Below, in pieces: positions 35,409 to 48,101 of a DNA stretch of 64,000 bases. Under the pieces are notes generated by a model. That model made no database searches, was not told the origin of the DNA, and saw only the letters and a program-made list of their open reading frames with translations. Position numbers and translations under genes: made by a program. The DNA lies in the NCBI GenBank assembly GCA_031769625.1, contig JAUIMM010000722.1:372001-436000 (forward strand), read 5' to 3'. Position 1 is the first letter of the stretch. Every line of letters begins with the position of its first letter. This DNA is from Taudactylus pleione (taxonomy: Eukaryota > Chordata > Amphibia > Anura > Myobatrachidae).

Positions 35409-38400
35409 TTGCAGTTATTGATCCATTTGGTCTACAATTATGCGACCAGTATGGCTGGAGAGCACTTGATAAGAACTACTTCCACACAAATTTTGGGCCA
35501 TTTTGACTGTCAGGCAGTGGAGAAACAGCCAGTCAAAGAAAGGGTTCCTAGGCACCTCCAGTCCACTTTAAGTAAATTAAGATTTTTTTTTCTTTAAATG
35601 CTTACAGTTATTGATCCATTTGGTCTACAATTATGCGACCATTATGGCTGGAAAACACTTGATAAGAACTACTTCCAAACCAATTTTGGGCCATTTTGAC
35701 TTTCAGGTAGTGGAGAAACAGCCAGTCAAAGAAAGGGTTCCTAGGCTCCTCCAGTCCACTTTAAGTAAATTAAGATTTTTTTTTCTTAAAATGCATGCAG
35801 TTTTTGATCCATTTGGTCTACAATTATGCGACCAGTATGGCTGGAAAGCACTTGATAAGAACTACTTCCAAACCAATTTTGGGCCATTTTGACTGTCAGG
35901 CAGTGGAGAAACAGCCAGTCAAAGAAAGGGTTTCTAGTCTCCTCCAGTCCACTTTAAGTCAATTGAGATTTTTTTTTGCTTTAAATGCTTGCAGTTTTTG
36001 ATCCATTTGGTCTACAATTATGCGACCAGTATCGCTGGAACGCCCTTGTTCCCAGCTACATCCACACCAATTTTGGGCCATTTTGACAATCAGGAGGAGG
36101 AGAAACAGCTGGTCAAAAATAGGGTTCCTAGGCTCCTCTGGTCCCGCTTCCAAAAATGCACGAAAAGACGTTTTTCAGAGCTACCTTCACACCGATTTTG
36201 GGCCATTTTAACCACAATGCAGCAGAGATAAAGCCAATCAAAAGAAGGGTTCCTTGGAGAAATATACAGTTAATGGATACTTATGCTCCTCTGTTCCCAC
36301 TTTAAGTCAATGGAGATTTTTTTTTTGCTTTAAATGCTTGCAGTTATTGATCCATTTGGTCTACAATTATGCGACCAGTATGGCTGGAGAGCACTTGATA
36401 AGAACTACTTCCACACAAATTTTGGGCCATTTTGACTGTCAGGCAGTGGAGAAACAGCCAGTCAAAGAAAGGGTTCCTAGGCTCCTCCAGTCCACTTTAA
36501 GTAAATTAAGATTTTTATTTCTTTAAATGCTTACAGTTATTGATCCATTTGGTCTACAATTTTGCGACCATTATGGCTGGAAAACACTTGATAAGAACTA
36601 CTTCCAAACCAATTTTGGGCCATTTTGACTTTCAGGTAGTGGAGAAACAGCCAGTCAAAGAAAGGGTTCCTAGGCTCCTCCAGTCCACTTTAAGTAAATT
36701 AAGATTTTTTTTTCTTAAAATGCATGCAGTTTTTGATCCATTTGGTCTACAATTATGCTACCTGTATCGCTGGAAAGCTATTGTTCACAGCTACCTCCAC
36801 ACCAATTTTGGGCCATTTTGACAATCAGGAGGAGGAGAAACAGCTGGTCAAAGATAGGGTTCCTAGGCTCCTCAGGACCCGCTTCCAAAAATGCACGAAA
36901 ATACCTTTTTCAGAGCTACCTTCACACCGATTTTGGGCCGTTTTAATCACCATGCAGCGGAGAAATAGCCAATCAAAAGAAGGGTTCCTTGGAGAAATAT
37001 ACAGTTAATGGATACTTATGCTCCTCCGGTCACACTCTAAGTCAATGGAGATTTTTTTTTGCTTTACATGCTTGCAGTTAATGATCCATTTGGTCTACAA
37101 TTATGCGACCAGTGAGGCAGGAAAGCACTTGATAAGAACTACTTCCACACAAATTTTGGGCCATTTTGACTGTCAGGCAGTGGAGAAACAGCCAGTCAAA
37201 GAAAGGGTTCCAAGGCTCCTCCAGTCCACTTTAAGTAAATTAAGATTTTTTTTTCTTTAAATGGTTACAGTTATTGATCCATTTGGTCTACAATTATGCG
37301 ACCAGTATGGCTGGAAAGCACTTGATAAGAACTACTTCCACACAAATTTTGGGCCATTTTGACTTTCAGGAAGTGGATAAACAGCCAGTCAAAGAAAGGG
37401 TTCCTAGTCTCCTCCAGTCCACTTTAAGTCAATTGAGATTTTTTTTTGCTTTAAATGCTTGCAGTTTTTGATCCATTTGGTCTACAATTATGCGACCAGT
37501 ATCGCTGGAAAGCCCTTGTTCCCAGCTACATCCACACCAATATTGGGTCATTTTGACAATCAGGAGGAGGAGAAACAGCTTGTCAAAGTTAGGGTTCCTA
37601 GGCTCCTCTGGTCCCGCTTCCAAAAATGCACGAAAAGACGTTTTTCAGAGCTACCTTCACACCGATTTTGGGCCATTTTAACCACAATGCAGCAGAGATA
37701 TAGCCAATCAAAAGAAGGGTTCCTTGGAGAAATATACAGTTAATGGATACTTATGCTCCTCTGTTCCCACTTTAAGTCAATGGAGATTTTTTTTTTGCTT
37801 TAAATGCTTGCAGTTATTGATCCATTTGGTCTACAATTATGCGACCAGTATGGCTGGAGAGCACTTGATAAGAACTACTTCCACACAAATTTTGGGCCAT
37901 TTTGACTGTCAGGCAGTGGAGAAACAGCCAGTCAAAGAAAGGGTTCCTAGGCTCCTCCAGTCCACTTTAAGTAAATTAAGATTTTTATTTCTTTAAATGC
38001 TTACAGTTATTGATCCATTTGGTCTACAATTATGCGACCATTATGGCTGGAAAGCACTTGATAAGAACTACTTCCAAACCAATTTTGGGCCATTTTGACT
38101 GTCAGGCAGTGGAGAAACAGCCAGTCAAAGAAAGGGTTCCTAGTCTCCTCCAGTCCACTTTATGTCAATTGAGATTTTTTTTTGCTTTAAATGCTTGCAG
38201 TTTTTGATCCATTTGGTCTACAATTATGCGACTAGTATCGCTGGAAAGCCCTTGTTCCCAGCTACATCCACACCAATTTTGGGCCATTTTGACAATCAGG
38301 AGGAGGAGAAACAGCTGGTCAAAAATAGGGTTCCTAGGCTCCTCTGTTCCCGCTTCCAAAAATGCACGAAAAGACGTTTTTCAGAGCTACCTTCACACCG

Positions 38401-39667
38401 ATTTTGGGCCATTTTAACCACAATGCAGCAGAGATATAGCCAATCAAAAGAAGGGTTCCTTGGAGAAATATACAGTTAATGGATACTTATGCTCCTCTGT
38501 TCCCACTTTAAGTCAATGGAGATTTTTTTTTTGCTTTAAATGCTTGCAGTTATTGATCCATTTGGTCTACAATTATGCGACCAGTATGGCTGGAGAGCAC
38601 TTGATAAGAACTACTTCCACACAAATTTTGGGCCATTTTGACTGTCAGGCAGTGGAGAAACAGCCAGTCAAAGAAAGGGTTCCTAGGCTCCTCCAGTCCA
38701 CTTTAAGTAAATTAAGATTTTTATTTCTTTAAATGCTTACAGTTTTTGATCCATTTGGTCTACAATTATGCGACCAGTATGGCTGGAAAGCACTTGATAA
38801 GAACTACTTCCAAACCAATTTTGGGCCATTTTGACTTTCAGGAAGTGGATAAACAGCCAGTCAAAGAAAGGGTTCCTAGTCTCCTCCAGTCCACTTTAAG
38901 TCAATTGAGATTTTTTTTTGCTTTAAATGCTTGCAGTTTTTGATCCATTTGGTCTACAATTATGCTACCAGTATCGCTGGAAAGCCCTTGTTCCCAGCTA
39001 CATCCACACCAATATTGGGCCATTTTGACAATCAGGAGGAGGAGAAACAGCTGGTCAAAGTTAGGGTTCCTAGGCTCCTCTGGTCCCGCTTCCAAAAATG
39101 CACGAAAAGACGTTTTTCAGAGCTACCTTCACACCGATTTTGGGCCATTTTAACCACAATGCAGCAGAGATATAGCCAATCAAAAGAAGGGTTCCTTGGA
39201 GAAATATACAGTTAATGGATACTTATGCTCCTCTGTTCCCACTTTAAGTCAATGGAGATTTTTTTTTTGCTTTAAATGCTTGCAGTTATTGATCCATTTG
39301 GTCTACAATTATGCGACCAGTATGGCTGGAGAGCACTTGATAAGAACTACTTCCACACAAATTTTGGGCCATTTTGACTGTCAGGCAGTGGAGAAACAGC
39401 CAGTCAAAGAAAGGGTTCCTAGGCTCCTCCAGTCCACTTTAAGTAAATTAAGATTTTTTTTCTTAAAATGCATGCAGTTTTTGATCCATTTGGTCTACAA
39501 TTATGCGACCAGTATCGCTGGAAAGCTATTGTTCACAGCTACCTCCACACCAATTTTGGGCCATTTTGACAATCAGAAGGAGGAGAAACAGCTGGTCAAA
39601 AATAGGGTTCCTAGGCTCCGCAGGACCCGCTTCCAAAAATGCACGAAAATACCTTTTTCAGAGCTAC
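35091..39667. repeat. Segmental copy e2, about 4.6 kb
   Basis: Copy of 29400-34520. Relative to it there is one extra 193-bp S at 36531 and one missing 736-bp LSS unit. Indels are whole modules or whole higher-order units, as expected from unequal exchange in register. Confidence 0.78.
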
Positions 39668-40562
39668 CTTCACACCGATTTTGGGCCGTTTTAATCACCA
39701 TGCAGCGGAGAAATAGCCAATCAAAAGAAGGGTTCCTTGGAGAAATATACAGTTAATGGATACTTATGCTCCTCCGGTCCCACTCTAAGTCAATGGAGAT
39801 TTTTTTTTGCTTTACATGCTTGCAGTTAATGATCCATTTGGTCTACAATTATGCGACCAGTGAGGCAGGAAAGCACTTGATAAGAACTACTTCCACACAA
39901 ATTTTGGGCCATTTTGACTGTCAGGCAGTGGAGAAACAGCCAGTCAAAGAAAGGGTTCCAAGGCTCCTCCAGTCCACTTTAAGTAAATTGAGATTTTTTT
40001 TTGCTTTAAATGCTTGCAGTTTTTGATCCATTTGGTCTACAATTATGCGACCAGTATCGCTGGAAAGCCCTTGTTCCCAGCTACATCCACACCAATATTG
40101 GGCCATTTTGACAATCAGGAGGAGGAGAAACAGCTTGTCAAAGTTAGGGTTCCTAGGCTCCTCTGGTCCCGCTTCCAAAAATGCACGAAAAGACGTTTTT
40201 CAGAGCTACCTTCACACCGATTTTGGGCCATTTTAACCACAATGCAGCAGAGATATAGCCAATCAAAAGAAGGGTTCCTTGGAGAAATATACAGTTAATG
40301 GATACTTATGCTCCTCTGTTCCCACTTTAAGTCAATGGAGATTTTTTTTTTGCTTTAAATGCTTGCAGTTATTGATCCACTTGGTCTACAATTATGCGAC
40401 CAGTATGGCTGGAGAGCACTTGATAAGAACTACTTCCACACAAATTTTGGGCCATTTTGACTGTCAGGCAGTGGAGAAACAGCCAGTCAAAGAAAGGGTT
40501 CCTAGGCTCCTCCAGTCCACTTTAAGTAAATTAAGATTTTTATTTCTTTAAATGCTTACAGT
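39500..40562. repeat. Segmental copy f1 (offset 6077), about 1.06 kb
   Basis: It matches 45577-46639. Both contain the hybrid monomer end AGTAAATTGAGATT (39982 and 46059), where the normal ends are AGTAAATTAAG or AGTCAATTGAG. Both also have GATCAGAAGG-type CAATCAGAAGGAGG and TTGATCCACTTGGTC. Confidence 0.75.
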
Positions 40563-43500
40563 TTTTGATCCATTTGGTCTACAATTATGCGACCAGTATG
40601 GCTGGAAAGCACTTGATAAGAACTACTTCCAAACCAATTTTGGGCCATTTTGACTTTCAGGAAGTGGATAAACAGCCAGTCAAAGAAAGGGTTCCTAGTC
40701 TCCTCCAGTCCACTTTAAGTCAATTGAGATTTTTTTTTGCTTTAAATGCTTGCAGTTTTTGATCCATTTGGTCTACAATTATGCGACCAGTATCGCTGGA
40801 AAGCCCTTGTTCCCAGCTACATCCACACCAATATTGGGCCATTTTGACAATCAGGAGGAGGAGAAACAGCTGGTCAAAGTTAGGGTTCCTAGGCTCCTCT
40901 GGTCCCGCTTCCAAAAATGCACGAAAAGATGTTTTTCAGAGCTACCTTCACACCGATTTTGGGCCATTTTAACCACAATGCAGCAGAGATATAGCCAATC
41001 AAAAGAAGGGTTCCTTGGAGAAATATACAGTTAATGGATACTTATGCTCCTCTGTTCCCACTTTAAGTCAATGGAGATTTTTTTTTTGCTTTAAATGCTT
41101 GCAGTTATTGATCCATTTGGTCTACAATTATGCGACCAGTATGGCTGGAGAGCACTTGATAAGAACTACTTCCACACAAATTTTGGGCCATTTTGACTGT
41201 CAGGCAGTGGAGAAACAGCCAGTCAAAGAAAGGGTTCCTAGGCTCCTCCAGTCCACTTTAAGTAAATTAAGATTTTTATTTCTTTAAATGCTTACAGTTA
41301 TTGATCCATTTGGTCTACAGTTATGCGACCATTATGGCTGGAAAACACTTGATAAGAACTACTTCCAAACCAATTTTGGGCCATTTTGACTTTCAGGTAG
41401 TGGAGAAACAGCCAGTCAAAGAAAGGGTTCCTAGGCTCCTCCAGTCCACTTTAAGTAAATTAAGATTTTTTTTTCTTAAAATGCATGCAGTTTTTGATCC
41501 ATTTGGTCTACAATTATGCGACCAGTATGGCTGGAAAGCACTTGATAAGAACTACTTCCAAACCAATTTTGGGCCATTTTGACTGTCAGGCAGTGGAGAA
41601 ACATCCAGTCAAAGAAAGGGTTCCTAGTCTCCTCCAGTCCACTTTAAGTCAATTGAGATTTTTTTTTGCTTTAAATGCTTGCAGTTTTTGATCCATTTGG
41701 TCTACAATTATGCGACCAGTATCGCTGGAAAGCCCTTGTTCCCAGCTACCTCCACACCAATTTTGGGCCATTTTGACAATCAGGAGGAGGAGAAACAGCT
41801 GGTCAAAAATAGGGTTCCTAGGCTCCTCTGGTCCCGCTTCCAAAAATGCACGAAAAGACGTTTTTCAGAGCTACCTTCACACCGATTTTGGGCCATTTTA
41901 ACCACAATGCAGCAGAGATATAGCCACTCAAAAGAAGGGTTCCTTGGAGAAATATACAGTTAATGGATACTTATGCTCCTCTGTTCCCACTTTAAGTCAA
42001 TGGAGATTTTTTTTTTGCTTTAAATGCTTGCAGTTATTGATCCACTTGGTCTACAATTATGCGACCAGTATGGCTGGAGAGCACTTGATAAGAACTACTT
42101 CCACACAAATTTTGGGCCATTTTGACTGTCAGGCAGTGGAGAAACAGCCAGTCAAAGAAAGGGTTCCTAGGCTCCTCCAGTCCACTTTAAGTAAATTAAG
42201 ATTTTTATTTCTTTAAATGCTTACAGTTTTTGATCCATTTGGTCTACAATTATGCGACCAGTATGGCTGGAAAGCACTTGATAAGAACTACTTCCAAACC
42301 AATTTTGGGCCATTTTGACTTTCAGGAAGTGGATAAACAGCCAGTCAAAGAAAGGGTTCCTAGTCTCCTCCAGTCCACTTTAAGTCAATTGAGATTTTTT
42401 TTTGCTTTAAATGCTTGCAGTTTTTGATCCATTTGGTCTACAATTATGCGACCAGTATCGCTGGAAAGCCCTTGTTCCCAGCTACATCCACACCAATATT
42501 GGGCCATTTTGACAATCAGGAGGAGGAGAAACAGCTTGTCAAAGTTAGGGTTCCTAGGCTCCTCTGGTCCCGCTTCCAAAAATGCACGAAAAGATGTTTT
42601 TCAGAGCTACCTTCACACCGATTTTGGGCCATTTTAACCACAATGCAGCAGAGATATAGCCAATCAAAAGAAGGGTTCCTTGGAGAAATATACAGTTAAT
42701 GGATACTTATGCTCCTCTGTTCCCACTTTAAGTCAATGGAGATTTTTTTTTTGCTTTAAATGCTTGCAGTTATTGATCCATTTGGTCTACAATTATGCGA
42801 CCAGTATGGCTGGAGAGCACTTGATAAGAACTACTTCCACACAAATTTTGGGCCATTTTGACTGTCAGGCAGTGGAGAAACAGCCAGTCAAAGAAAGGGT
42901 TCCTAGGCTCCTCCAGTCCACTTTAAGTAAATTAAGATTTTTATTTCTTTAAATGCTTACAGTTATTGATCCATTTGGTCTACAGTTATGCGACCATTAT
43001 GGCTGGAAAACACTTGATAAGAACTACTTCCAAACCAATTTTGGGCCATTTTGACTTTCAGGTAGTGGAGAAACAGCCAGTCAAAGAAAGGGTTCCTAGG
43101 CTCCTCCAGTCCACTTTAAGTAAATTAAGATTTTTTTTTCTTAAAATGCATGCAGTTTTTGATCCATTTGGTCTACAATTATGCGACCAGTATGGCTGGA
43201 AAGCACTTGATAAGAACTACTTCCAAACCAATTTTGGGCCATTTTGACTGTCAGGCAGTGGAGAAACATCCAGTCAAAGAAAGGGTTCCTAGTCTCCTCC
43301 AGTCCACTTTAAGTCAATTGAGATTTTTTTTTGCTTTAAATGCTTGCAGTTTTTGATCCATTTGGTCTACAATTATGCGACCAGTATCGCTGGAAAGCCC
43401 TTGTTCCCAGCTACCTCCACACCAATTTTGGGCCATTTTGACAATCAGGAGGAGGAGAAACAGCTGGTCAAAAATAGGGTTCCTAGGCTCCTCTGGTCCC

Positions 43501-43893
43501 GCTTCCAAAAATGCACGAAAAGACGTTTTTCAGAGCTACCTTCACACCGATTTTGGGCCATTTTAACCACAATGCAGCAGAGATATAGCCACTCAAAAGA
43601 AGGGTTCCTTGGAGAAATATACAGTTAATGGATACTTATGCTCCTCTGTTCCCACTTTAAGTCAATGGAGATTTTTTTTTTGCTTTAAATGCTTGCAGTT
43701 ATTGATCCACTTGGTCTACAATTATGCGACCAGTATGGCTGGAGAGCACTTGATAAGAACTACTTCCACACAAATTTTGGGCCATTTTGACTGTCAGGCA
43801 GTGGAGAAACAGCCAGTCAAAGAAAGGTTTCCTAGGCTCCTCCAGTCCACTTTAAGTAAATTAAGATTTTTATTTCTTTAAATGCTTACAGTT
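40300..43893. repeat. Tandem duplication, period 1665 bp
   Basis: About 40300-42228 recurs at 41965-43893. Rare shared marks are GTCTACAGTTATGC (41325/42990), GAAACATCCAGTC (41602/43267), ATAGCCACTCAAAAG (41922/43587) and GATCCACTTGG (40375, 42040, 43705). The superunit is S-S-L-S-S-S-L. Differences: CAGCTGGTCAAAG near 40868 versus CAGCTTGTCAAAG near 42533, and AAAGGTTTCC near 43826. Confidence 0.8.
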
Positions 43894-45585
43894 ATTGATC
43901 CATTTGGTCTACAATTTTGCGACCATTATGGCTGGAAAACACTTGATAAGAACTACTTCCAAACCAATTTTGGGCCATTTTGACTTTCAGGTAGTGGAGA
44001 AACAGCCAGTCAAAGAAAGGGTTCCTAGGCTCCTCCAGTCCACTTTAAGTAAATTAAGATTTTTTTTTCTTAAAATGCATGCAGTTTTTGATCCATTTGG
44101 TCTACAATTATGCGACCTGTATCGCTGGAAAGCTATTGTTCACAGCTACCTCCACACCAATTTTGGGCCATTTTGACAATCAGGAGGAGGAGAAACAGCT
44201 GGTCAAAGATAGGGTTCCTAGGCTCCTCAGGACCCGCTTCCAAAAATGCACGAAAATACCTTTTTCAGAGCTACCTTCACACCGATTTTGGGCCGTTTTA
44301 ATCACCATGCAGCGGAGAAATAGCCAATCAAAAGAAGGGTTCCTTGGAGAAATATACAGTTAATGGATACTTATGCTCCTCCGGTCCCACTCTAAGTCAA
44401 TGGAGATTTTTTTTTGCTTTACATGCTTGCAGTTAATGATCCATTTGGTCTACAATTATGCGACCAGTGAGGCAGGAAAGCACTTGATAAGAACTACTTC
44501 CACACAAATTTTGGGCCATTTTGACTGTCAGGCAGTGGAGAAACAGCCAGTCAAAGAAAGGGTTCCAAGGCTCCTCCAGTCCACTTTAAGTAAATTAAGA
44601 TTTTTTTTTCTTTAAATGGTTACAGTTATTGATCCATTTGGTCTACAATTATGCGACCAGTATGGCTGGAAAGCACTTGATAAGAACTACTTCCACACAA
44701 ATTTTGGGCCATTTTGACTTTCAGGAAGTGGATAAACAGCCAGTCAAAGAAAGGGTTCCTAGTCTCCTCCAGTCCACTTTAAGTCAATTGAGATTTTTTT
44801 TTGCTTTAAATGCTTGCAGTTTTTGATCCATTTGGTCTACAATTATGCGACCAGTATCGCTGGAAAGCCCTTGTTCCCAGCTACATCCACACCAATATTG
44901 GGCCATTTTGACAATCAGGAGGAGGAGAAACAGCTTGTCAAAGTTAGGGTTCCTAGGCTCCTCTGGTCCCGCTTCCAAAAATGCACGAAAAGACGTTTTT
45001 CAGAGCTACCTTCACACCGATTTTGGGCCATTTTAACCACAATGCAGCAGAGATATAGCCAATCAAAAGAAGGGTTCCTTGGAGAAATATACAGTTAATG
45101 GATACTTATGCTCCTCTGTTCCCACTTTAAGTCAATGGAGATTTTTTTTTTGCTTTAAATGCTTGCAGTTATTGATCCATTTGGTCTACAATTATGCGAC
45201 CAGTATGGCTGGAGAGCACTTGATAAGAACTACTTCCACACAAATTTTGGGCCATTTTGACTGTCAGGCAGTGGAGAAACAGCCAGTCAAAGAAAGGGTT
45301 CCTAGGCTCCTCCAGTCCACTTTAAGTAAATTAAGATTTTTATTTCTTTAAATGCTTACAGTTATTGATCCATTTGGTCTACAATTATGCGACCATTATG
45401 GCTGGAAAGCACTTGATAAGAACTACTTCCAAACCAATTTTGGGCCATTTTGACTGTCAGGCAGTGGAGAAACAGCCAGTCAAAGAAAGGGTTCCTAGTC
45501 TCCTCCAGTCCACTTTATGTCAATTGAGATTTTTTTTTGTTTAAATGCTTGCAGTTTTTGATCCATTTGGTCTACAATTATGCGA
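43886..45585. repeat. Segmental copy g1 (three copies; offsets 4216 and 9908)
   Basis: The run S-L2-S-S-L1-S-S plus the front of the next L recurs at 48102-49801 and 53794-55493. All three end with the rare T-tract form TTTTTGTTTAAATGC (45537, 49753, 55445). After that, copy g1 switches to an L2 module while g2 and g3 continue as L1. Confidence 0.78.
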
Positions 45586-45896
45586 CCAGTATCGCTGGAA
45601 AGCTATTGTTCACAGCTACCTCCACACCAATTTTGGGCCATTTTGACAATCAGAAGGAGGAGAAACAGCTGGTCAAAAATAGGGTTCCTAGGCTCCGCAG
45701 GACCCGCTTCCAAAAATGCACGAAAATACCTTTTTCAGAGCTACCTTCACACCGATTTTGGGCCGTTTTAATCACCATGCAGCGGAGAAATAGCCAATCA
45801 AAAGAAGGGTTCCTTGGAGAAATATACAGTTAATGGATACTTATGCTCCTCCGGTCCCACTCTAAGTCAATGGAGATTTTTTTTTGCTTTACATGC
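45549..45896. repeat. Chimeric L: L1 front, L2 body
   Basis: Its T-tract TTTTTGTTTAAATGC is shared with the L1 modules 49765 and 55457, but from about GCGACCAG / GAAAGCTATTG it is L2. The switch lies in about 45585-45602. Confidence 0.72.
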
Positions 45897-46639
45897 TTGC
45901 AGTTAATGATCCATTTGGTCTACAATTATGCGACCAGTGAGGCAGGAAAGCACTTGATAAGAACTACTTCCACACAAATTTTGGGCCATTTTGACTGTCA
46001 GGCAGTGGAGAAACAGCCAGTCAAAGAAAGGGTTCCAAGGCTCCTCCAGTCCACTTTAAGTAAATTGAGATTTTTTTTTGCTTTAAATGCTTGCAGTTTT
46101 TGATCCATTTGGTCTACAATTATGCGACCAGTATCGCTGGAAAGCCCTTGTTCCCAGCTACATCCACACCAATATTGGGCCATTTCGACAATCAGGAGGA
46201 GGAGAAACAGCTTGTCAAAGTTAGGGTTCCTAGGCTCCTCTGGTCCCGCTTCCAAAAATGCACGAAAAGACGTTTATCAGAGCTACCTTCACACCGATTT
46301 TGGGCCATTTTAACCACAATGCAGCAGAGATATAGCCAATCAAAAGAAGGGTTCCTTGGAGAAATATACAGTTAATGGATACTTATGCTCCTCTGTTCCC
46401 ACTTTAAGTCAATGGAGATTTTTTTTTTGCTTTAAATGCTTGCAGTTATTGATCCACTTGGTCTACAATTATGCGACCAGTATGGCTGGAGAGCACTTGA
46501 TAAGAACTACTTCCACACAAATTTTGGGCCATTTTGACTGTCAGGCAGTGGAGAAACAGCCAGTCAAAGAAAGGGTTCCTAGGCTCCTCCAGTCCACTTT
46601 AAGTAAATTAAGATTTTTATTTCTTTAAATGCTTACAGT
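45577..46639. repeat. Segmental copy f2 (offset 6077)
   Basis: Copy of 39500-40562. Private changes here are CATTTCGACAATC near 46182 and GACGTTTATCAG near 46268. Confidence 0.75.
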
Positions 46640-48101
46640 TATTGATCCATTTGGTCTACAATTATGCGACCATTATGGCTGGAAAACACTTGATAAGAAC
46701 TACTTCCAAACTAATTTTGGGCCATTTTGACTTTCAGGTAGTGGAGAAACAGCCAGTCAAAGAAAGGGTTCCTAGGCTCCTCCAGTCCACTTTAAGTAAA
46801 TTAAGTTTTTTTTTTTTAAAATGCATGCAGTTTTTGATCCATTTGGTCTACAATTATGCGACCAGTATCGCTGGAAAGTTATTGTTCACAGCTACCTCCA
46901 CACCAATTTTGGGCCATTTTGACAATCAGAAGGAGGAGAAACAGCTGGTCAAAGATAGGGTTCCTAGGCTCCTCAGGACCCGCTTCCAAAAATGCACGAA
47001 AATACCTTTTTCAGAGCTACCTTCACACCGATTTTGGGCCGTTTTAATCACCATGCAGCGGAGAAAAAGCCAATCAAAAGAAGGGTTCCTTGGAGAAATA
47101 TACAGTTAATGGATACTTATGCTCCTCCGGTCCCACTCTAAGTCAATGGAGATTTTTTTTTGCTTTACATGCTTGCAGTTAATGATCCATTTGGTCTACA
47201 ATTATGCGACCAGTGAGGCAGGAAAGCACTTGATAAGAACTACTTCCACACAAATTTTGGGCCATTTTGACTGTCAGGCAGTGGAGAAACAGCCAGTCAA
47301 AGAATGGGTTCCAAGTCTCCTCCAGTCCACTTTAAGTAAATTAAGATTTTTTTTTCTTTAAATGGTTACAGTTATTGATCCATTTGGTCTACAATTATGC
47401 GACCATTATGGCTGGAAAGCACTTGATAAGAACTACTTCCAAACCAATTTTGGGCCATTTTGACTTTCAGGAAGTGGATAAACAGCCAGTCAAAGAAAGG
47501 GTTCCTAGTCTCCTCCAGTCCACTTTAAGTCAATTGAGATTTTTTTTTGCTTTAAATGCTTGCAGTTTTTGATCCATTTGGTCTACAATTATGCGACCAG
47601 TATCGCTGGAAAGCCCTTGTTCCCAGCTACATCCACACCAATTTTGGGCCATTTTGACAATCAGGAGGAGGAGAAACAGCTGGTCAAAGTTAGGGTTCCT
47701 AGGCTCCTCTGGTCCCGCTTCCAAAAATGCACGAAAAGATGTTTTTCAGAGCTACCTTCACAACGATTTTGGGCCATTTTAACCACAATGCAGCAGAGAT
47801 ATAGCCAATCAAAAGAAGGGTTCCTTGGAGAAATATACAGTTAATGGATACTTATGCTCCTCTGTTCCCACTTTAAGTCAATGGAGATTTTTTTTTTGCT
47901 TTAAATGCTTGCAGTTATTGATCCATTTGGTCTACAATTATGCGACCAGTATGGCTGGAGAGCACTTGATAAGAACTACTTCCACACAAATTTTGGGCCA
48001 TTTTGACTGTCAGGCAGTGGAGAAACAGCCAGTCAAAGAAAGGGTTCCTAGGCTCCTCCAGTCCACTTTAAGTAAATTAAGATTTTTATTTCTTTAAATG
48101 C

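Larger units (their letters stand above)
32311..40362. repeat. Module map, part 5
   Basis: Landmarks: L32311, S32660, S32853, L33047, S33396, S33589, L33783, S34132, L34325, S34674, S34867, L35060, S35409, S35602, S35795, L35989, S36338, S36531, L36724, S37072, S37265, L37459, S37808, S38001, L38195, S38544, S38737, L38931, S39280, L39472, S39820, L40014. A regular run of 736-bp LSS units occupies 32311-34131 and again 37459-39279. Confidence 0.92.
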
